Source: Bordetella sp. LUAb4 (GTDB lineage: Bacteria; Pseudomonadota; Gammaproteobacteria; Burkholderiales; Burkholderiaceae_B). From it: a DNA stretch of 64,000 nt. The DNA is taken from NCBI RefSeq assembly GCF_021325795.1, contig NZ_JAHPZX010000001.1, positions 744,001-808,000 on the forward strand, written 5' to 3'. Both the position numbers and the translations under genes were made by a program. The notes below the pieces were generated by a model. The model saw nothing but the letters and a program-made list of their open reading frames with translations, had not been told where the DNA came from and did no database searches. Of this stretch, positions 34,284 through 43,328 are shown piece after piece (position 1 is the stretch's first letter; each line of letters opens with the position of its first letter).

Positions 34284-36497
34284 TCATGCGGTTAACCGGA
34301 CAACCCCGGTCGAGGTGGGAAGCTTTGCTTTATCCATGAGGGCCGGCACGTCCAGGATCAGCGCCACTTCGCCGCTGCCCAGGATGCTCGACCCGCTGAC
34401 ACCGCGCACACCCGCGAAGATGCGCGCCAGCGGCTTGATGACGGCCTGTGTTTCGCCCAGCAGCGTGTCGACCACCAGGCCACAGCGCTGGCTGCCATGG
34501 CGCACGACCACGATGTTTTCGCGCGCACCGGCCTGGCCAGGCAGCGCGAACATCTCGCGCAGGCGGATGAAGGGCAATACCTGGCCGCGCAGATCCGTAT
34601 AGCTGCTGCCTTCCACCGCACTGAAGGCCACGCACTCGTCCACCATATCCAGCGGCAGGACGAAGCGCGAGCGGCCGACGCCCACCTGGAAGCCGTCGAT
34701 GATGGCCAGCGTCAGCGGCAGGCGTACGGTGACCAGCGTGCCCGCGCCCGGCCGGCTGGTAACGTCGACGCTGCCACGCAGCGCTTCGATATTGCGCTTG
34801 ACCACATCCATGCCGACGCCACGTCCCGACAGATCGGTGACGGCGGCGGCGGTGGAAAAGCCCGGTTCGAAAATCAGGTTGAAGACTTCGCTGTCGGACA
34901 GGACCTGCCCCACCTCGACAATGCCGCGCTCCACCGCCTTGGCGAAGATGCGTTCGCGATCCAGGCCACCGCCGTCGTCGCGCACTTCGATGACGATGTG
35001 GCCGGACTCGTGGCGCGCATTCAGCATGATGGTGCCGTAGGCCGGCTTGCCGTGCGCCACGCGCACGTCCGCCGCTTCGATGCCATGGTCCATGGCATTG
35101 CGCACCAGATGGGTCAGCGGATCGCCGATCTTCTCGACCACCGTCTTGTCCAGCTCGGTTTCCTCGCCGGTGATCACCAACTCGATGCGTTTGCCCAGGG
35201 TGCGGGCCACGTCGTGCACGACCCGGCGAAAACGGTTGAAGGTGGCGCCGATGCGCACCATGCGCAGTTGCAGGGTGCTGTCGCGCACCGCTTCCACCAG
35301 ATCGGCCACCTGCGAGGAGAACTCCTGCGCTTCCGCATTGCCGGTGCGCGCGGCCGCCAGGCTGGCACCGGCCGAGGCCGTGATCAGCTCGCCCACCAGG
35401 TTGATCAGGTGATCCAGCTTGTCGGCGTCCACGCGCACCGAACGGCTGTCACCGGCCTTCTTTTCCTTGGCCTGGCGCTGCTGGTCCAGGGCAGCGGCCA
35501 CGACGGGCGGCGCGACCGCCTGCTGTTGCACCAGAATCTGGCCCAGCGGCTCGGCGTTGTCGTCCTGGCGCTGCAAGCGCAGCGCTTCGTCCAGCTCGCG
35601 CACCGTCAACGTGCCGCAACGCACCAGCATCTCGCCCAGCAGCGCGGGTTCCTCGCCCACATCCTGCAGCATGTCCACGTAGTCGGAGATGCGGCTGTGC
35701 GGCGGGATGATGCGGATGGTGCAGTCGTCGATGACGAATTCGAAGGTACCTTCGATGGTGGCCTTGTCGGCGGGGCTGTCCAGGCCGATCTCGAAACCGA
35801 GGTAGCAGGCTTCCGGATCCATGTCGTCCAAGGCGGGCAGGCGGCCCGTCTGGCACGCGACACCGGTGATGCGGCCCAGCCGCTGCAGGTAGCGGATGAA
35901 GGACAAGGGGTCCATGCCGTTGCGCAGCACGCCCTCGTGGAAACGCAGGGAGATGTGCCAGTGGTCGGCGTGGGTATTGGACGCGTCGATCGCGTCGCCA
36001 GTGCCGACGGCCACCAGCGCGCTGCCTGTGCTGCCTGTGCTGCCTGTGCTCATCGATGCGGCCAGCGCGGATCCGCCGCAAGCGCCCGCGCTGCCCCGCA
36101 GATAGGCGCCCAGGCGCTCGCGCAGCCGTGCCCCTTCCACCCGCAGCTCGGCCTCATCCTCGCCCTGCGCCTGGCCATGTACCACGTCGACCACGTCGAC
36201 CAGGCGGCCGATGTAGTCGTTGCATCCCAACATCAACGCCACCATGTCGGCATCGATGGCGATGGTGCCTTCGCGCACCCGGTCCAGCACGCTTTCGACA
36301 TCGTGCGTGAACTCGACGATGGCGTCGATGCCGAACAGCCCGGCCGATCCTTTGATCGTGTGGGCGGCGCGAAAAATCGCGTTGATCGCGGGGCCACGGT
36401 CGGACTCATCCTGTACCGTCAGCAGCGCTTCTTCCATTTCCGCCAAGAGCTCACGGCTCTCGGTGATGAAAGTTTGCAGCGCCTGATCCATATCCAT
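34284..36497 (-). CDS. cheA: Chemosensory histidine kinase CheA
   Basis: 737 residues from 36497 ([10 protein letters not shown]), with GGAG 6 bases upstream. P1/Hpt carries the phosphoacceptor His46 ([13 protein letters not shown]). A P2-like domain follows (about 180-270: [18 protein letters not shown]), then a linker with a helical repeat like that of type II secretion ATPase N-domains ([22 protein letters not shown]), dimerisation helices, the ATPase ([26 protein letters not shown]) and a C-terminal CheW-like domain. A Ser-Thr-Gly repeat at about 150-159 is encoded by a 9-bp minisatellite. It phosphorylates the CheY-like, CheB and probably EAL receivers. Confidence 0.95.
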   Translation of the reverse strand: MDMDQALQTFITESRELLAEMEEALLTVQDESDRGPAINAIFRAAHTIKGSAGLFGIDAIVEFTHDVESVLDRVREGTIAIDADMVALMLGCNDYIGRLVDVVDVVHGQAQGEDEAELRVEGARLRERLGAYLRGSAGACGGSALAASMSTGSTGSTGSALVAVGTGDAIDASNTHADHWHISLRFHEGVLRNGMDPLSFIRYLQRLGRITGVACQTGRLPALDDMDPEACYLGFEIGLDSPADKATIEGTFEFVIDDCTIRIIPPHSRISDYVDMLQDVGEEPALLGEMLVRCGTLTVRELDEALRLQRQDDNAEPLGQILVQQQAVAPPVVAAALDQQRQAKEKKAGDSRSVRVDADKLDHLINLVGELITASAGASLAAARTGNAEAQEFSSQVADLVEAVRDSTLQLRMVRIGATFNRFRRVVHDVARTLGKRIELVITGEETELDKTVVEKIGDPLTHLVRNAMDHGIEAADVRVAHGKPAYGTIMLNARHESGHIVIEVRDDGGGLDRERIFAKAVERGIVEVGQVLSDSEVFNLIFEPGFSTAAAVTDLSGRGVGMDVVKRNIEALRGSVDVTSRPGAGTLVTVRLPLTLAIIDGFQVGVGRSRFVLPLDMVDECVAFSAVEGSSYTDLRGQVLPFIRLREMFALPGQAGARENIVVVRHGSQRCGLVVDTLLGETQAVIKPLARIFAGVRGVSGSSILGSGEVALILDVPALMDKAKLPTSTGVVRLTA
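36021..36050. repeat. 9-bp minisatellite in cheA (Ser-Thr-Gly repeat)
   Basis: GCTGCCTGT is repeated three times in perfect tandem with a further GCT, encoding [10 protein letters not shown] on the minus strand in the linker between P1 and P2. Unit length is a multiple of three, so slippage would lengthen or shorten the linker without breaking the frame. Confidence 0.8.
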
Positions 36498-36537
36498 GTC
36501 TCGCTCCGTGCTCGTTAGGTTGGCTTGGTTGTCAGGC

Positions 36538-36861
36538 TCAGGCAGCCAACCCAACTTCGGCGTCGTTATCCGCGTGCGCGGTCTGTATCAGCACGTCTTC
36601 CAATCCCAGCAGCACGATGACGTCGCGCAGCGGCGCGGCCAATCCGCCGAACCGCAGTTGGCGTTGCCGCGTCTGCGCCAGGGCACGGGCCGCCAGCAGC
36701 AACTGCACGCCGGAGGTATCGAGTTCGGTGACGCCGCTCAAGTCCACGCACAGCGGCACCGGCGCCGCCTCGGCAGCCAGGGCCTGCAGGAAACGCTGAC
36801 GCACTTCCTGCGCGGTGTAGATGGTGAGCTCGCCTTCCAGGCGCAGTGTTTGCGCATCCAT
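36538..36861 (-). CDS. STAS-domain (anti-sigma factor antagonist-like) protein
   Basis: 107 residues from 36861 (MDAQTLRLEGELTIYTA). The ATG overlaps the stop of the CheY-like gene (TGATG). The STAS motif with its switch serine is PLCVDLSGVTELDTSGVQLLLAA; the serine after DT is the residue phosphorylated in SpoIIAA-type proteins. No anti-sigma kinase of the RsbW type is adjacent. STAS proteins occur in several non-flagellar chemosensory operons, where the partner is not established. Confidence 0.88.
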   Translation of the reverse strand: MDAQTLRLEGELTIYTAQEVRQRFLQALAAEAAPVPLCVDLSGVTELDTSGVQLLLAARALAQTRQRQLRFGGLAAPLRDVIVLLGLEDVLIQTAHADNDAEVGLAA

Positions 36862-37229
36862 CACGGCAGCACCAGTTTTTCCACGGCACCCAGCAACTGG
36901 GCGGGCTGGAAGGGTTTGACCACCCACGCCTTGGCGCCGGCCTGCTGGCCTTCGCGCTTCTTCTCTTCCTGGCTTTCCGTGGTCAGCATGATGACGGGCG
37001 TGAACCGGTAGGCCGGCAGTTGCTTCACGCTCTTGAGAAACGTGATGCCGTCCATGTTCGGCATGTTGACGTCGCTGATGATCAGGTGGACCTTCTGGCC
37101 CGTCAGCTTGGTCAGCGCGTCCTGGCCATCGCGGCCTTCGATGACGTCGTAGCCGGCGCCGCGCAGGGCGATGCCCACCACCTGGCGCACCGAGGCGGAG
37201 TCGTCGACGATAAGTATGGTCTTGGGCAT
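36861..37229 (-). CDS. CheY-like single-domain response regulator
   Basis: 122 residues, a bare receiver. Phosphoacceptor Asp53 (LIISDVNMPNMDG), acidic pair in IVDDSAS, Thr/Ser switch in IMLTTESQEEKK and Lys in AWVVKPFQP are all present. The EEKKREGQQAGAKAWVVKPF segment is typical of CheY/PilH-type regulators. With no DNA-binding domain, it must act by protein contact. It is the most probable direct CheA target in this operon. CTGAGG lies upstream of the ATG. Confidence 0.93.
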   Translation of the reverse strand: MPKTILIVDDSASVRQVVGIALRGAGYDVIEGRDGQDALTKLTGQKVHLIISDVNMPNMDGITFLKSVKQLPAYRFTPVIMLTTESQEEKKREGQQAGAKAWVVKPFQPAQLLGAVEKLVLP

Positions 37230-37239
37230 AGTGGCTACC

Positions 37240-38379
37240 TCAGAAGAAAGTGATGTCGTCGCTTGCGGGCGCGGGCTTGGCGGCGGCACCGCGATGCAGA
37301 TCGCGTTCGCCGGCCATGGCGTAGGTCTTCTCCAGCTCCTGCAACAGGCCGCCGGCGGCGAGCGGCAGCAGAACGCCTGCCTCGTCGCAATCACGGCGAT
37401 GGTCCTGCATCACGGCCGGCAGGCGCTCGATGTTGGCGACCACGTGCGCCATCACCTGGCTGACGCGGTCCTGGAACTGCAGCTGCACCAGGGCGTCGTT
37501 GACTTCGGCCTGGATGCCCTGGCTTTCCTCCCGCAAGCGGTCGGTGGTTTCGGTCAAGCCCTCGGCAAAGGTCTGGAAGCCTTCGAGGACCTGCTGGATG
37601 GCGGTTTCGGACGCGGCGATCGCTTCCTGCTCGCGCTTGGTGGACTGGTCCGCGGCGGTGCAGGTCTGCAGGATGGCGGCGCCGATCAACTCGATTTTTT
37701 CCGCGATGCGCGCGCCGGTTTCGCCGGACTGCTTGGACAGCGCCCGCACTTCCTGCGCCACCGTGGCGAAGCCACGGCCCAGGCTACCGGCGTGGGCCGC
37801 CTCGATGGTGGCGTTGATGGCCAGCAGATTGGTCTGTTGGGTCACCATGCCGATGGCCTGCACCATGCTTTGCAGTTCATCGACGAAGCCCTGCAGGCCC
37901 TGGACCTTGGCCAGCATCTCGACCTTGGTCTGCATGCCGTCACGCAGCAGTTGCAGAACGCCGTCCAGTTGCTGCTGGCTGCGCGCCGATACCGCGGCGG
38001 CCGAACGTTCGCCGCTGCCGCCATTGTTCATGGACAGTTTGAGCGTTTGGTCCAGGCGCACGGAGATCTCGCCGAAACGCATGCTCAGCGCGGTGATCGC
38101 CTCTTCCATCTGGCTGCGCGATGACTCGATCTGGCGCGACCAGACGGGCGCCAGCTCCGCGCCGAAACGCTCCAGGCTGTCCATATGGCGCTGCACGGCG
38201 TCGTCATCGACGTCCTCGCCACGACCGCGCCATGCCGCGGCGATACCCAGCGCGGCCAGGATGGCGCCAACGGCGCAACCCCACGTGGACCAGGCCGAAA
38301 ACGCCGCGCTGGCCACGCCTCCCGCCAGACCCAGGAGCGTCGCTATCCAACGCCCCCAAAGATGCCGAACTACATTCAT
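37240..38379 (-). CDS. MCP-like signalling protein without a sensor domain
   Basis: 379 residues. Two closely spaced membrane helices (about 10-28 and 33-50) are followed directly by cytoplasmic helices; there is no periplasmic domain and no evident HAMP. The hairpin tip is recognisable but diverged: [18 protein letters not shown] and [19 protein letters not shown]. The protein ends in a conserved-looking acidic-aromatic tail, DDITFF, set off by an Ala/Pro linker, which could be a docking peptide. First gene of the operon, with 10 bp to the CheY-like gene. It may be a receptor for an internal signal or an adaptor. Confidence 0.85.
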   Translation of the reverse strand: MNVVRHLWGRWIATLLGLAGGVASAAFSAWSTWGCAVGAILAALGIAAAWRGRGEDVDDDAVQRHMDSLERFGAELAPVWSRQIESSRSQMEEAITALSMRFGEISVRLDQTLKLSMNNGGSGERSAAAVSARSQQQLDGVLQLLRDGMQTKVEMLAKVQGLQGFVDELQSMVQAIGMVTQQTNLLAINATIEAAHAGSLGRGFATVAQEVRALSKQSGETGARIAEKIELIGAAILQTCTAADQSTKREQEAIAASETAIQQVLEGFQTFAEGLTETTDRLREESQGIQAEVNDALVQLQFQDRVSQVMAHVVANIERLPAVMQDHRRDCDEAGVLLPLAAGGLLQELEKTYAMAGERDLHRGAAAKPAPASDDITFF

Positions 38380-38679
38380 GAACAGCCTCTAAACCTTTGC
38401 CGGCAGCCGCCGCCAGACAGCGGATCAACGACACAACAACTCGATAACGCCCCGCCATGGCGACGCGGTCAGGCCGCTTGCCGGCCAGGTGGGGAGTTGT
38501 CGCCCTGGCCGGCTGGAGAAAAAACCTTCCCGCCAACCTGGACAACGGCAGTTGTGACGCGCCGCAATACGGTTATATCGGCCAAAAACTGGCACAATGT
38601 CGGCCAATCTTGTTATCTCTTCTAACCAAACATACAAAAGCTCGCAAATCAGACCATTGTTTGAAAGCGGACTGCGACC
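38380..38679. promoter_or_regulatory. Divergent regulatory region with 22-bp-spaced direct repeats
   Basis: A 300-bp gap between the chemosensory operon (minus) and an AraC regulator (plus). Two 10-bp direct repeats, TATCGGCCAA (38576-38585) and TGTCGGCCAA (38598-38607), are identical at nine positions and start 22 bp apart, i.e. two helical turns, the arrangement AraC-type regulators usually bind. They lie 72 bp before the araC-type start. No gene is visible in the gap. Confidence 0.45.
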
Positions 38680-39735
38680 ATGCCTTCGCCCCTGCGCCGC
38701 GCCTCCATGCCTGCCGCCGTGCCTGACACGGAGGCCGCCGACATCGCGCCCGTCACGCTGCGCCAACTCATGGCCGACGCCTTGCGGGGGGGCCACGATC
38801 CGGCGGTCCTGTGCGACGGCACGGGCTTCCAGCCGGAAGATCTGTACGACGCCGACTACCGCGTGTCGCGCGCCCAATGCGCCCACGTCATCCGGCGTGC
38901 GCTGCGTCTGCTGGGCCGGCCCGCGCTGGGCCTGGAACTGGGCGCCGCGGTCAACCCGGCGTCCTGGGGGCTGGTGAGCCTGGGCTTCATGACATGCCGC
39001 AATTCGCGCGAACTGCTGGATTTCGCCATCGAGCATCAGCATGAGTGTGGGCGGCTACTGTCGCTGCATGGGGAAGATCAGCCGCAGACCTGGTGCCTGG
39101 TAGGACGCTCGCATTTCCACGAGCGGGCGGTGGATAGTTTCGTGGTCGATCATATTTTCGCGGCCATGGCGCAGATCTGCCGCCAGGTAGTGGGCGATCT
39201 GTTCAATCCACGCCTGGTCGAACTGGCCAGCGAGCGGCCGTCCTATGGCGCCGTCTATGAACATGTGTTCCGCTGCCCGGTGCGTTTCGGCGCGGCGCGC
39301 AACCGCCTGCACTTTCCGCGCGATCCCTATGCGGTGCGCAGCGCGGACGCCGTGGTGCTTGCGCAGGTGCGGCGCGACCTGGCCGCGCGCGCCGACCGCC
39401 GGCCGGTGCCTTCCGAGCTGCATGCCTTGGTGGCGCAGGCCATCCGCAAGGATCTGGCCGCACCCATGGCGCTGGGCGCCGTCGCGGCCAGCCTGCACAC
39501 CAGCGAACGGACCTTGCGACGCAGGCTGGAGGAGCAAGGATTAACGTATGCGGGGCTGCTGGAAGAAGAAAGACGCGCGCGGGCGATGGCGCTGCTCACC
39601 CAATCGTCGCGTAATGTGCAGCAAATTGCCGCGGAGTGTGGGTACGCCAATGCACGTACCTTGCAGCGCGCCGTGCAGCGTTGGACTGGCCTGTCGCCCA
39701 CCGGCTTGCGGCGCCGCAGCCGGGCGGGGGCTTAA
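38680..39735 (+). CDS. AraC family regulator (arabinose-binding-domain/OruR type)
   Basis: 351 residues. The N-terminal two thirds match the family of AraC regulators with an Arabinose_bd domain (WGLVSLGFMTCRNSRELLDFAIEH, HERAVDSFVVDHIFAAM). The C-terminal double helix-turn-helix reads MALGAVAASLHTSERTLRRRLEEQGLTY and NVQQIAAECGYANARTLQRAVQRWTG. Nearby direct repeats upstream suggest autoregulation. The target genes are unknown: it is divergent from the chemosensory operon and convergent with a second AraC gene. Confidence 0.9.
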   Translation: MPSPLRRASMPAAVPDTEAADIAPVTLRQLMADALRGGHDPAVLCDGTGFQPEDLYDADYRVSRAQCAHVIRRALRLLGRPALGLELGAAVNPASWGLVSLGFMTCRNSRELLDFAIEHQHECGRLLSLHGEDQPQTWCLVGRSHFHERAVDSFVVDHIFAAMAQICRQVVGDLFNPRLVELASERPSYGAVYEHVFRCPVRFGAARNRLHFPRDPYAVRSADAVVLAQVRRDLAARADRRPVPSELHALVAQAIRKDLAAPMALGAVAASLHTSERTLRRRLEEQGLTYAGLLEEERRARAMALLTQSSRNVQQIAAECGYANARTLQRAVQRWTGLSPTGLRRRSRAGA

Positions 39736-39797
39736 GGCACGCCCACGCACGGTCGCAAGCAGGCCACGGACGTGGCGATCCGCGCCGTCATTGACGC

Positions 39798-40793
39798 CTA
39801 GGCCGCGCGCCACTCGGCCCGCGCGGCGGCGGGGGTCTGGCCGGTGTTCTGTTTGAACGCGCGCTGGAAGGCGGCTTCGGATTGGTAGCCGACGGCCTCG
39901 GCCACGGCGGCCGTCGACATGGTGGTTTTTTTCAGATGATCCAGAGCCAGGGCCATGCGGATATCGGTCAGCAAGGCCATCGCGGGACGGCCGATGCGGG
40001 ACTGGAAGTGCCGCACGAACGTGGCGCGCGACATATTGCAGCGTTGGGCCAGCGCCTCCAGCGTCCAGGGATAGGCGGCGTCCTGGAACATCGCATCCAG
40101 CGCCGGCGCCAGGCGCGGCTCGCCAGCCACCGCCAGCAGTCCGGTGGGCACGGCGCCCGCCACGCTGGCGTGGCGCAAGACCAGTGCGAACAGCGCGGCC
40201 GACAGCGCATTGAGCAAAGCCCGGCCGCCCAGGCCATCCCCGCTGGCTTCGTTGCGCATCAACAGCAACAATTGGCGCAGCCGGCGGGCGGAATCGTCCG
40301 AGGCGCTGGCCGTGCCATCAAGGCCGGTATCGGCTGGGGCATCGGCTGGGGCATCGGCTGGGGCATCGGCCAGGACAGGCCGGATCACCAATTGCGACGG
40401 CAGATAGTCGCGTATCAGGCGCCCCTGCTGCGGATGAATCAGGAAGCGGCCGCACAGCAGGTCCAGGTCCGGGTCCGCGCCGCTTGCGACGGTCTCCTTG
40501 AGCACCAGATGCGCGCCCGGACGCGATCGCGAAGCTTGTGCAGGCTTGCCACTGCCGTCGTGCAAGGTATGCGCTGCGCCTTGTGGAAACAGCAGGACAT
40601 CGCCTGCCTGCAGGTGCAAAGGCGGCCCGCCACCCTGGTCCAGCAAGGCCGTGCCGCTCAACACAACATGGTAGGGAATGGCGCCCTCGCCGTCTTGCGC
40701 ATGCTCGATACGCCACGGCGCGCCGAAGCGGCAGCGGAATTCGACCTGGCCGCTCACGGGCGCCAGCTCCAGGAGATGGCTCAGCCAATCCAT
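39798..40793 (-). CDS. AraC family regulator with cupin domain
   Basis: 331 residues. An N-terminal cupin-like sensor (HVVLSGTALLDQ, LQAGDVLLFPQGAAHTL) precedes the double helix-turn-helix at the C-terminus (WTLEALAQRCNMSRATFVRHFQSRIG, AAVAEAVGYQSEAAFQRAFKQ). This architecture usually controls a divergent neighbouring gene, here the AhpD-like gene 232 bp away. Between the domains is a (Ala-Asp-Ala-Pro) repeat encoded by a 12-bp minisatellite. Confidence 0.9.
   Translation of the reverse strand: MDWLSHLLELAPVSGQVEFRCRFGAPWRIEHAQDGEGAIPYHVVLSGTALLDQGGGPPLHLQAGDVLLFPQGAAHTLHDGSGKPAQASRSRPGAHLVLKETVASGADPDLDLLCGRFLIHPQQGRLIRDYLPSQLVIRPVLADAPADAPADAPADTGLDGTASASDDSARRLRQLLLLMRNEASGDGLGGRALLNALSAALFALVLRHASVAGAVPTGLLAVAGEPRLAPALDAMFQDAAYPWTLEALAQRCNMSRATFVRHFQSRIGRPAMALLTDIRMALALDHLKKTTMSTAAVAEAVGYQSEAAFQRAFKQNTGQTPAAARAEWRAA
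40329..40370. repeat. 12-bp minisatellite in the cupin-AraC gene
   Basis: ATCGGCTGGGGC is repeated three times perfectly plus a half copy. It encodes ADAPADAPADAP on the minus strand in the linker between cupin and DNA-binding domains. Copy-number change would alter linker length in steps of four residues. Confidence 0.85.
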
Positions 40794-41025
40794 GGCAATA
40801 CCGATAACGATGCAGCGGTCGACGCCGATGCCAAGGCCAAAGCCGAACTCCGAGCTGGCGTCCCCGCCCGTACGCGCACCATCGAAGAAGTCAGGCTATC
40901 CATGTGAGCCGCTTGAGCATGTTTATGAGTTGCCGCGACATTACCAAGCGGGGCCCTGGTCCGTAAAGTGGAGCCATGCCATCACCCGGTGGCGCCGACC
41001 AGACCAAACACCAAGGAGCTTCACC

Positions 41026-41562
41026 ATGTCCCGCTTGCCCATGATCGCTTTCGACCAGGCCACCGGCGCTACCGCCGACATCTACGCCAAGATCAAGAAG
41101 TCCGTCGGCCGTGTGCCCAACGCCTATGCCGCCCTGGCCACCCATGACCCGGCCGCCCTGGGCGCCATGCTGCAAGCCGACGCCGCGCTGTCGGCCGGCA
41201 CGCTCAGCCGCCAGGACCAGGAAATCGTCAAGCTGGTGATCAGCGAAGCCGCCGCGTGTGATTACTGCGTGGCCGCCCACACGATGGTGGGCAAGCTGTC
41301 CGGCCTGAGCCCCGAAGCCATGCGCGCCGCGCGCGCGGGCGAACCGACCGGCGACGCCAAGCGCGACGCCCTGGTGCGCTTCGTGCGCAACATCGCGCAC
41401 AATCCCGGCACGGTCAGCGATGAGGAATACCAGGCCATCGTCGCCGCCGGCTACGACGCCCGCCAATTGGTCGACATCGCGCTGGCCGTGGCCGTGATCA
41501 CGTTCACCAACGTGTTCAACCGCATCAACGACACCGACGTGGACTTCCCCGCCGTGGCATGA
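41026..41562 (+). CDS. AhpD-like carboxymuconolactone decarboxylase family protein
   Basis: 178 residues from 41026, with AAGGAG upstream. The alkylhydroperoxidase D pattern Glu-x6-Cys-x2-Cys-x3-His is seen in SEAAACDYCVAAH, so it is probably a thiol peroxidase-like or disulfide-active protein rather than a true decarboxylase. It is divergent from the cupin-AraC regulator, which is its likely controller, and monocistronic: a hairpin follows 17 bp after the stop. Confidence 0.9.
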   Translation: MSRLPMIAFDQATGATADIYAKIKKSVGRVPNAYAALATHDPAALGAMLQADAALSAGTLSRQDQEIVKLVISEAAACDYCVAAHTMVGKLSGLSPEAMRAARAGEPTGDAKRDALVRFVRNIAHNPGTVSDEEYQAIVAAGYDARQLVDIALAVAVITFTNVFNRINDTDVDFPAVA

Positions 41563-41579
41563 TCGGCGCCGTGGCACAA

Positions 41580-41605
41580 CGGCCCCGGGCCTTCGGCCGG
41601 GGCCG
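41580..41605 (+). terminator. Terminator-like hairpin after the AhpD-like gene
   Basis: GC-rich stem starting CGGCCCCGG and ending CCGGGGCCG with a TTCG-containing loop and one bulge. There is no T tract, so termination is likely weak or Rho-aided. It lies between convergent genes. Confidence 0.5.
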
Positions 41606-41702
41606 ATAAAGCCATGAAGGCCATAAGAAGGGCGGCCGCGCCCCGCGCCCACGTATGCACGCCAGGCGGACGCCCTGCTGGCTGCTGATGTCGGGCGGAG
41701 CG

Positions 41703-43328
41703 CTAGGCCTCGCCCAGGATCCGCGCGGCCGCTCTGACTCCCCACCACGAGGCTTCCTCGAACACCGAATACCCCGACAGGTCGGCGTGCGCGAACAGCA
41801 CACGGCCGTCGACCTGGCGCAAGGCGGCCAGCCCGGGGTTGCTCAGATAGCCGGGCGCCGGCGTCGCCATGGCATGGCCGCGCACAGTGATGTCCAGGCG
41901 GCTGGCGTGCCGCCACAGCGCGTCGTCATAAGCCGTCAACAGATCCACCGCGACCTGGTCGCGCAACTCGCGCGCATCGGCGCGGGCCAGCCACTGGCGA
42001 GCCTGTTCGGGACTGTCCACGCTCACCGCCTGATAAGCGGTGAACACGGTGCGCGGCGGCGGCGCCACACGGATCAACTGATGGGTGCTGACGACGTAGC
42101 CCAAGCCGGGCCCGTCGTACACCACGTTGTCCCAAGCCAGCGGCGCCCCGTCCAGTTCAGGCGGAAAACCTTCCAGGGTGAAATTCGACACCAGCCACGG
42201 CGCGTGTGGCGACTGATGCACGCCATGGTCATAGCCATAGCCCGCCATACCACGCACGACATGAGCGGCGACGAACAAGGGCATCGCACAGACCACCCGA
42301 TCCGCGCGCAGCATTCGCGTGACCGGCACCGTCGCGAAGCCGTCGGCCACCAGCACATCCACGCCCTGCCCTTGCTCCTGCACGCTCATCGCCGTGCCGG
42401 ACACCAGCCAGTCCTCATGGCCCAGATGGCGCGTAATGGAAGCGCGCAGATACGCCACCATGCGCGCCAGCCCATTGGGCCAGGTCAGCACGGCGCCATC
42501 CGGCGCATTGCTCGCGTGGCCGTCGCGCGAGCAGAAATAATGCAGCCCGGCCCAAGCCGACACGCGATCATGCGGCGCGCCGTAATCGTCGCGGCAGCAA
42601 TAGTTCAGATACCAATGCAGCGCGGGCGACGTATAGCCCTTGTCCAGCAGCCATTGCTTGAAGGTCAGGCGATCCAGCGCGCGCCACTCGGCGTCCTGGG
42701 ACGACAAGGCGATGGGAATGCAAAAGAGTTTGCGGCCGTCCCGTCCCACGGCATCGCGCAGGCCATCGACGTAGCGAAAGAACGCATCGTGCTGGGCCTG
42801 CTCCGCCGGCGTGGCGCCCGGCGGCACCAGCGCGTCCCCCCAGTGCCCATCGCGCAGCAGCCTTTCGTCCAGCCCGTGCACGATGACGGCCTCATCCAGA
42901 TACGGGTGGTCGGTCTGCGCGCCATCGAGGATCACGCCGAATTCGGCCAACATCTCGCGCACGTGCGTGCTGGCGCGCGATGGCAGCGGCAGATAATGCG
43001 CGCCGCGCGGATAGGCCAGATCGCCCACGCCGCCGCCCGCCGCATTGCCGCCGAACTCCGGCCCCGCCAACACGACGAAGTCCCGATAGCCGCGCCGCGC
43101 CAACTGCCAGGCGCAAGACAGTCCCGCCACGCCCGCGCCCAGCACGGCCACGGCGGCACGCTGTTCGCCGCTGGGGGCAGGCAAGGCGGCGCCGTCACGC
43201 AGACCATGCCCTTCGCGCATGCCGGGATAGGAAATCGTCGGCGTGGTTTCCCGTATGGCCAGGCGTGCCGCGGTCCCCAGCGCCGCCGCGCCCACCGCCG
43301 CGCCGAGCAGAAAGCTACGGCGCCGCAT
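41703..43328 (-). CDS. Tat-exported FAD-dependent amine oxidase-like oxidoreductase
   Basis: 541 residues. The N-terminus MRRRSFLLGAAVGAAALG is a twin-arginine signal, so the folded flavoprotein is exported. The FAD-binding fold starts at AVLGAGVAGLSCAWQLARRG; further NAD(P)/FAD oxidoreductase-like elements include WPNGLARMVAYL and, at the C-terminus, GRVLFAHADLSGYSVFEEA, where the flavin-contacting strand of amine oxidases lies. The ATG overlaps the stop of the membrane aminopropyltransferase-like gene by one base (TGATG), so both are made together. A polyamine or modified polyamine substrate is plausible from context; the sequence does not prove it. Confidence 0.82.
   Translation of the reverse strand: MRRRSFLLGAAVGAAALGTAARLAIRETTPTISYPGMREGHGLRDGAALPAPSGEQRAAVAVLGAGVAGLSCAWQLARRGYRDFVVLAGPEFGGNAAGGGVGDLAYPRGAHYLPLPSRASTHVREMLAEFGVILDGAQTDHPYLDEAVIVHGLDERLLRDGHWGDALVPPGATPAEQAQHDAFFRYVDGLRDAVGRDGRKLFCIPIALSSQDAEWRALDRLTFKQWLLDKGYTSPALHWYLNYCCRDDYGAPHDRVSAWAGLHYFCSRDGHASNAPDGAVLTWPNGLARMVAYLRASITRHLGHEDWLVSGTAMSVQEQGQGVDVLVADGFATVPVTRMLRADRVVCAMPLFVAAHVVRGMAGYGYDHGVHQSPHAPWLVSNFTLEGFPPELDGAPLAWDNVVYDGPGLGYVVSTHQLIRVAPPPRTVFTAYQAVSVDSPEQARQWLARADARELRDQVAVDLLTAYDDALWRHASRLDITVRGHAMATPAPGYLSNPGLAALRQVDGRVLFAHADLSGYSVFEEASWWGVRAAARILGEA

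Noticed and set aside
34497-36518. 673-residue open frame on the plus strand
   Set aside because: Antisense to cheA, which has complete motifs; the product is His/Gln-rich shadow sequence.
28153-38379. Principal flagellar chemotaxis operon
   Set aside because: No flagellar, mot or cheZ genes are present, and STAS and EAL members are not typical of it.
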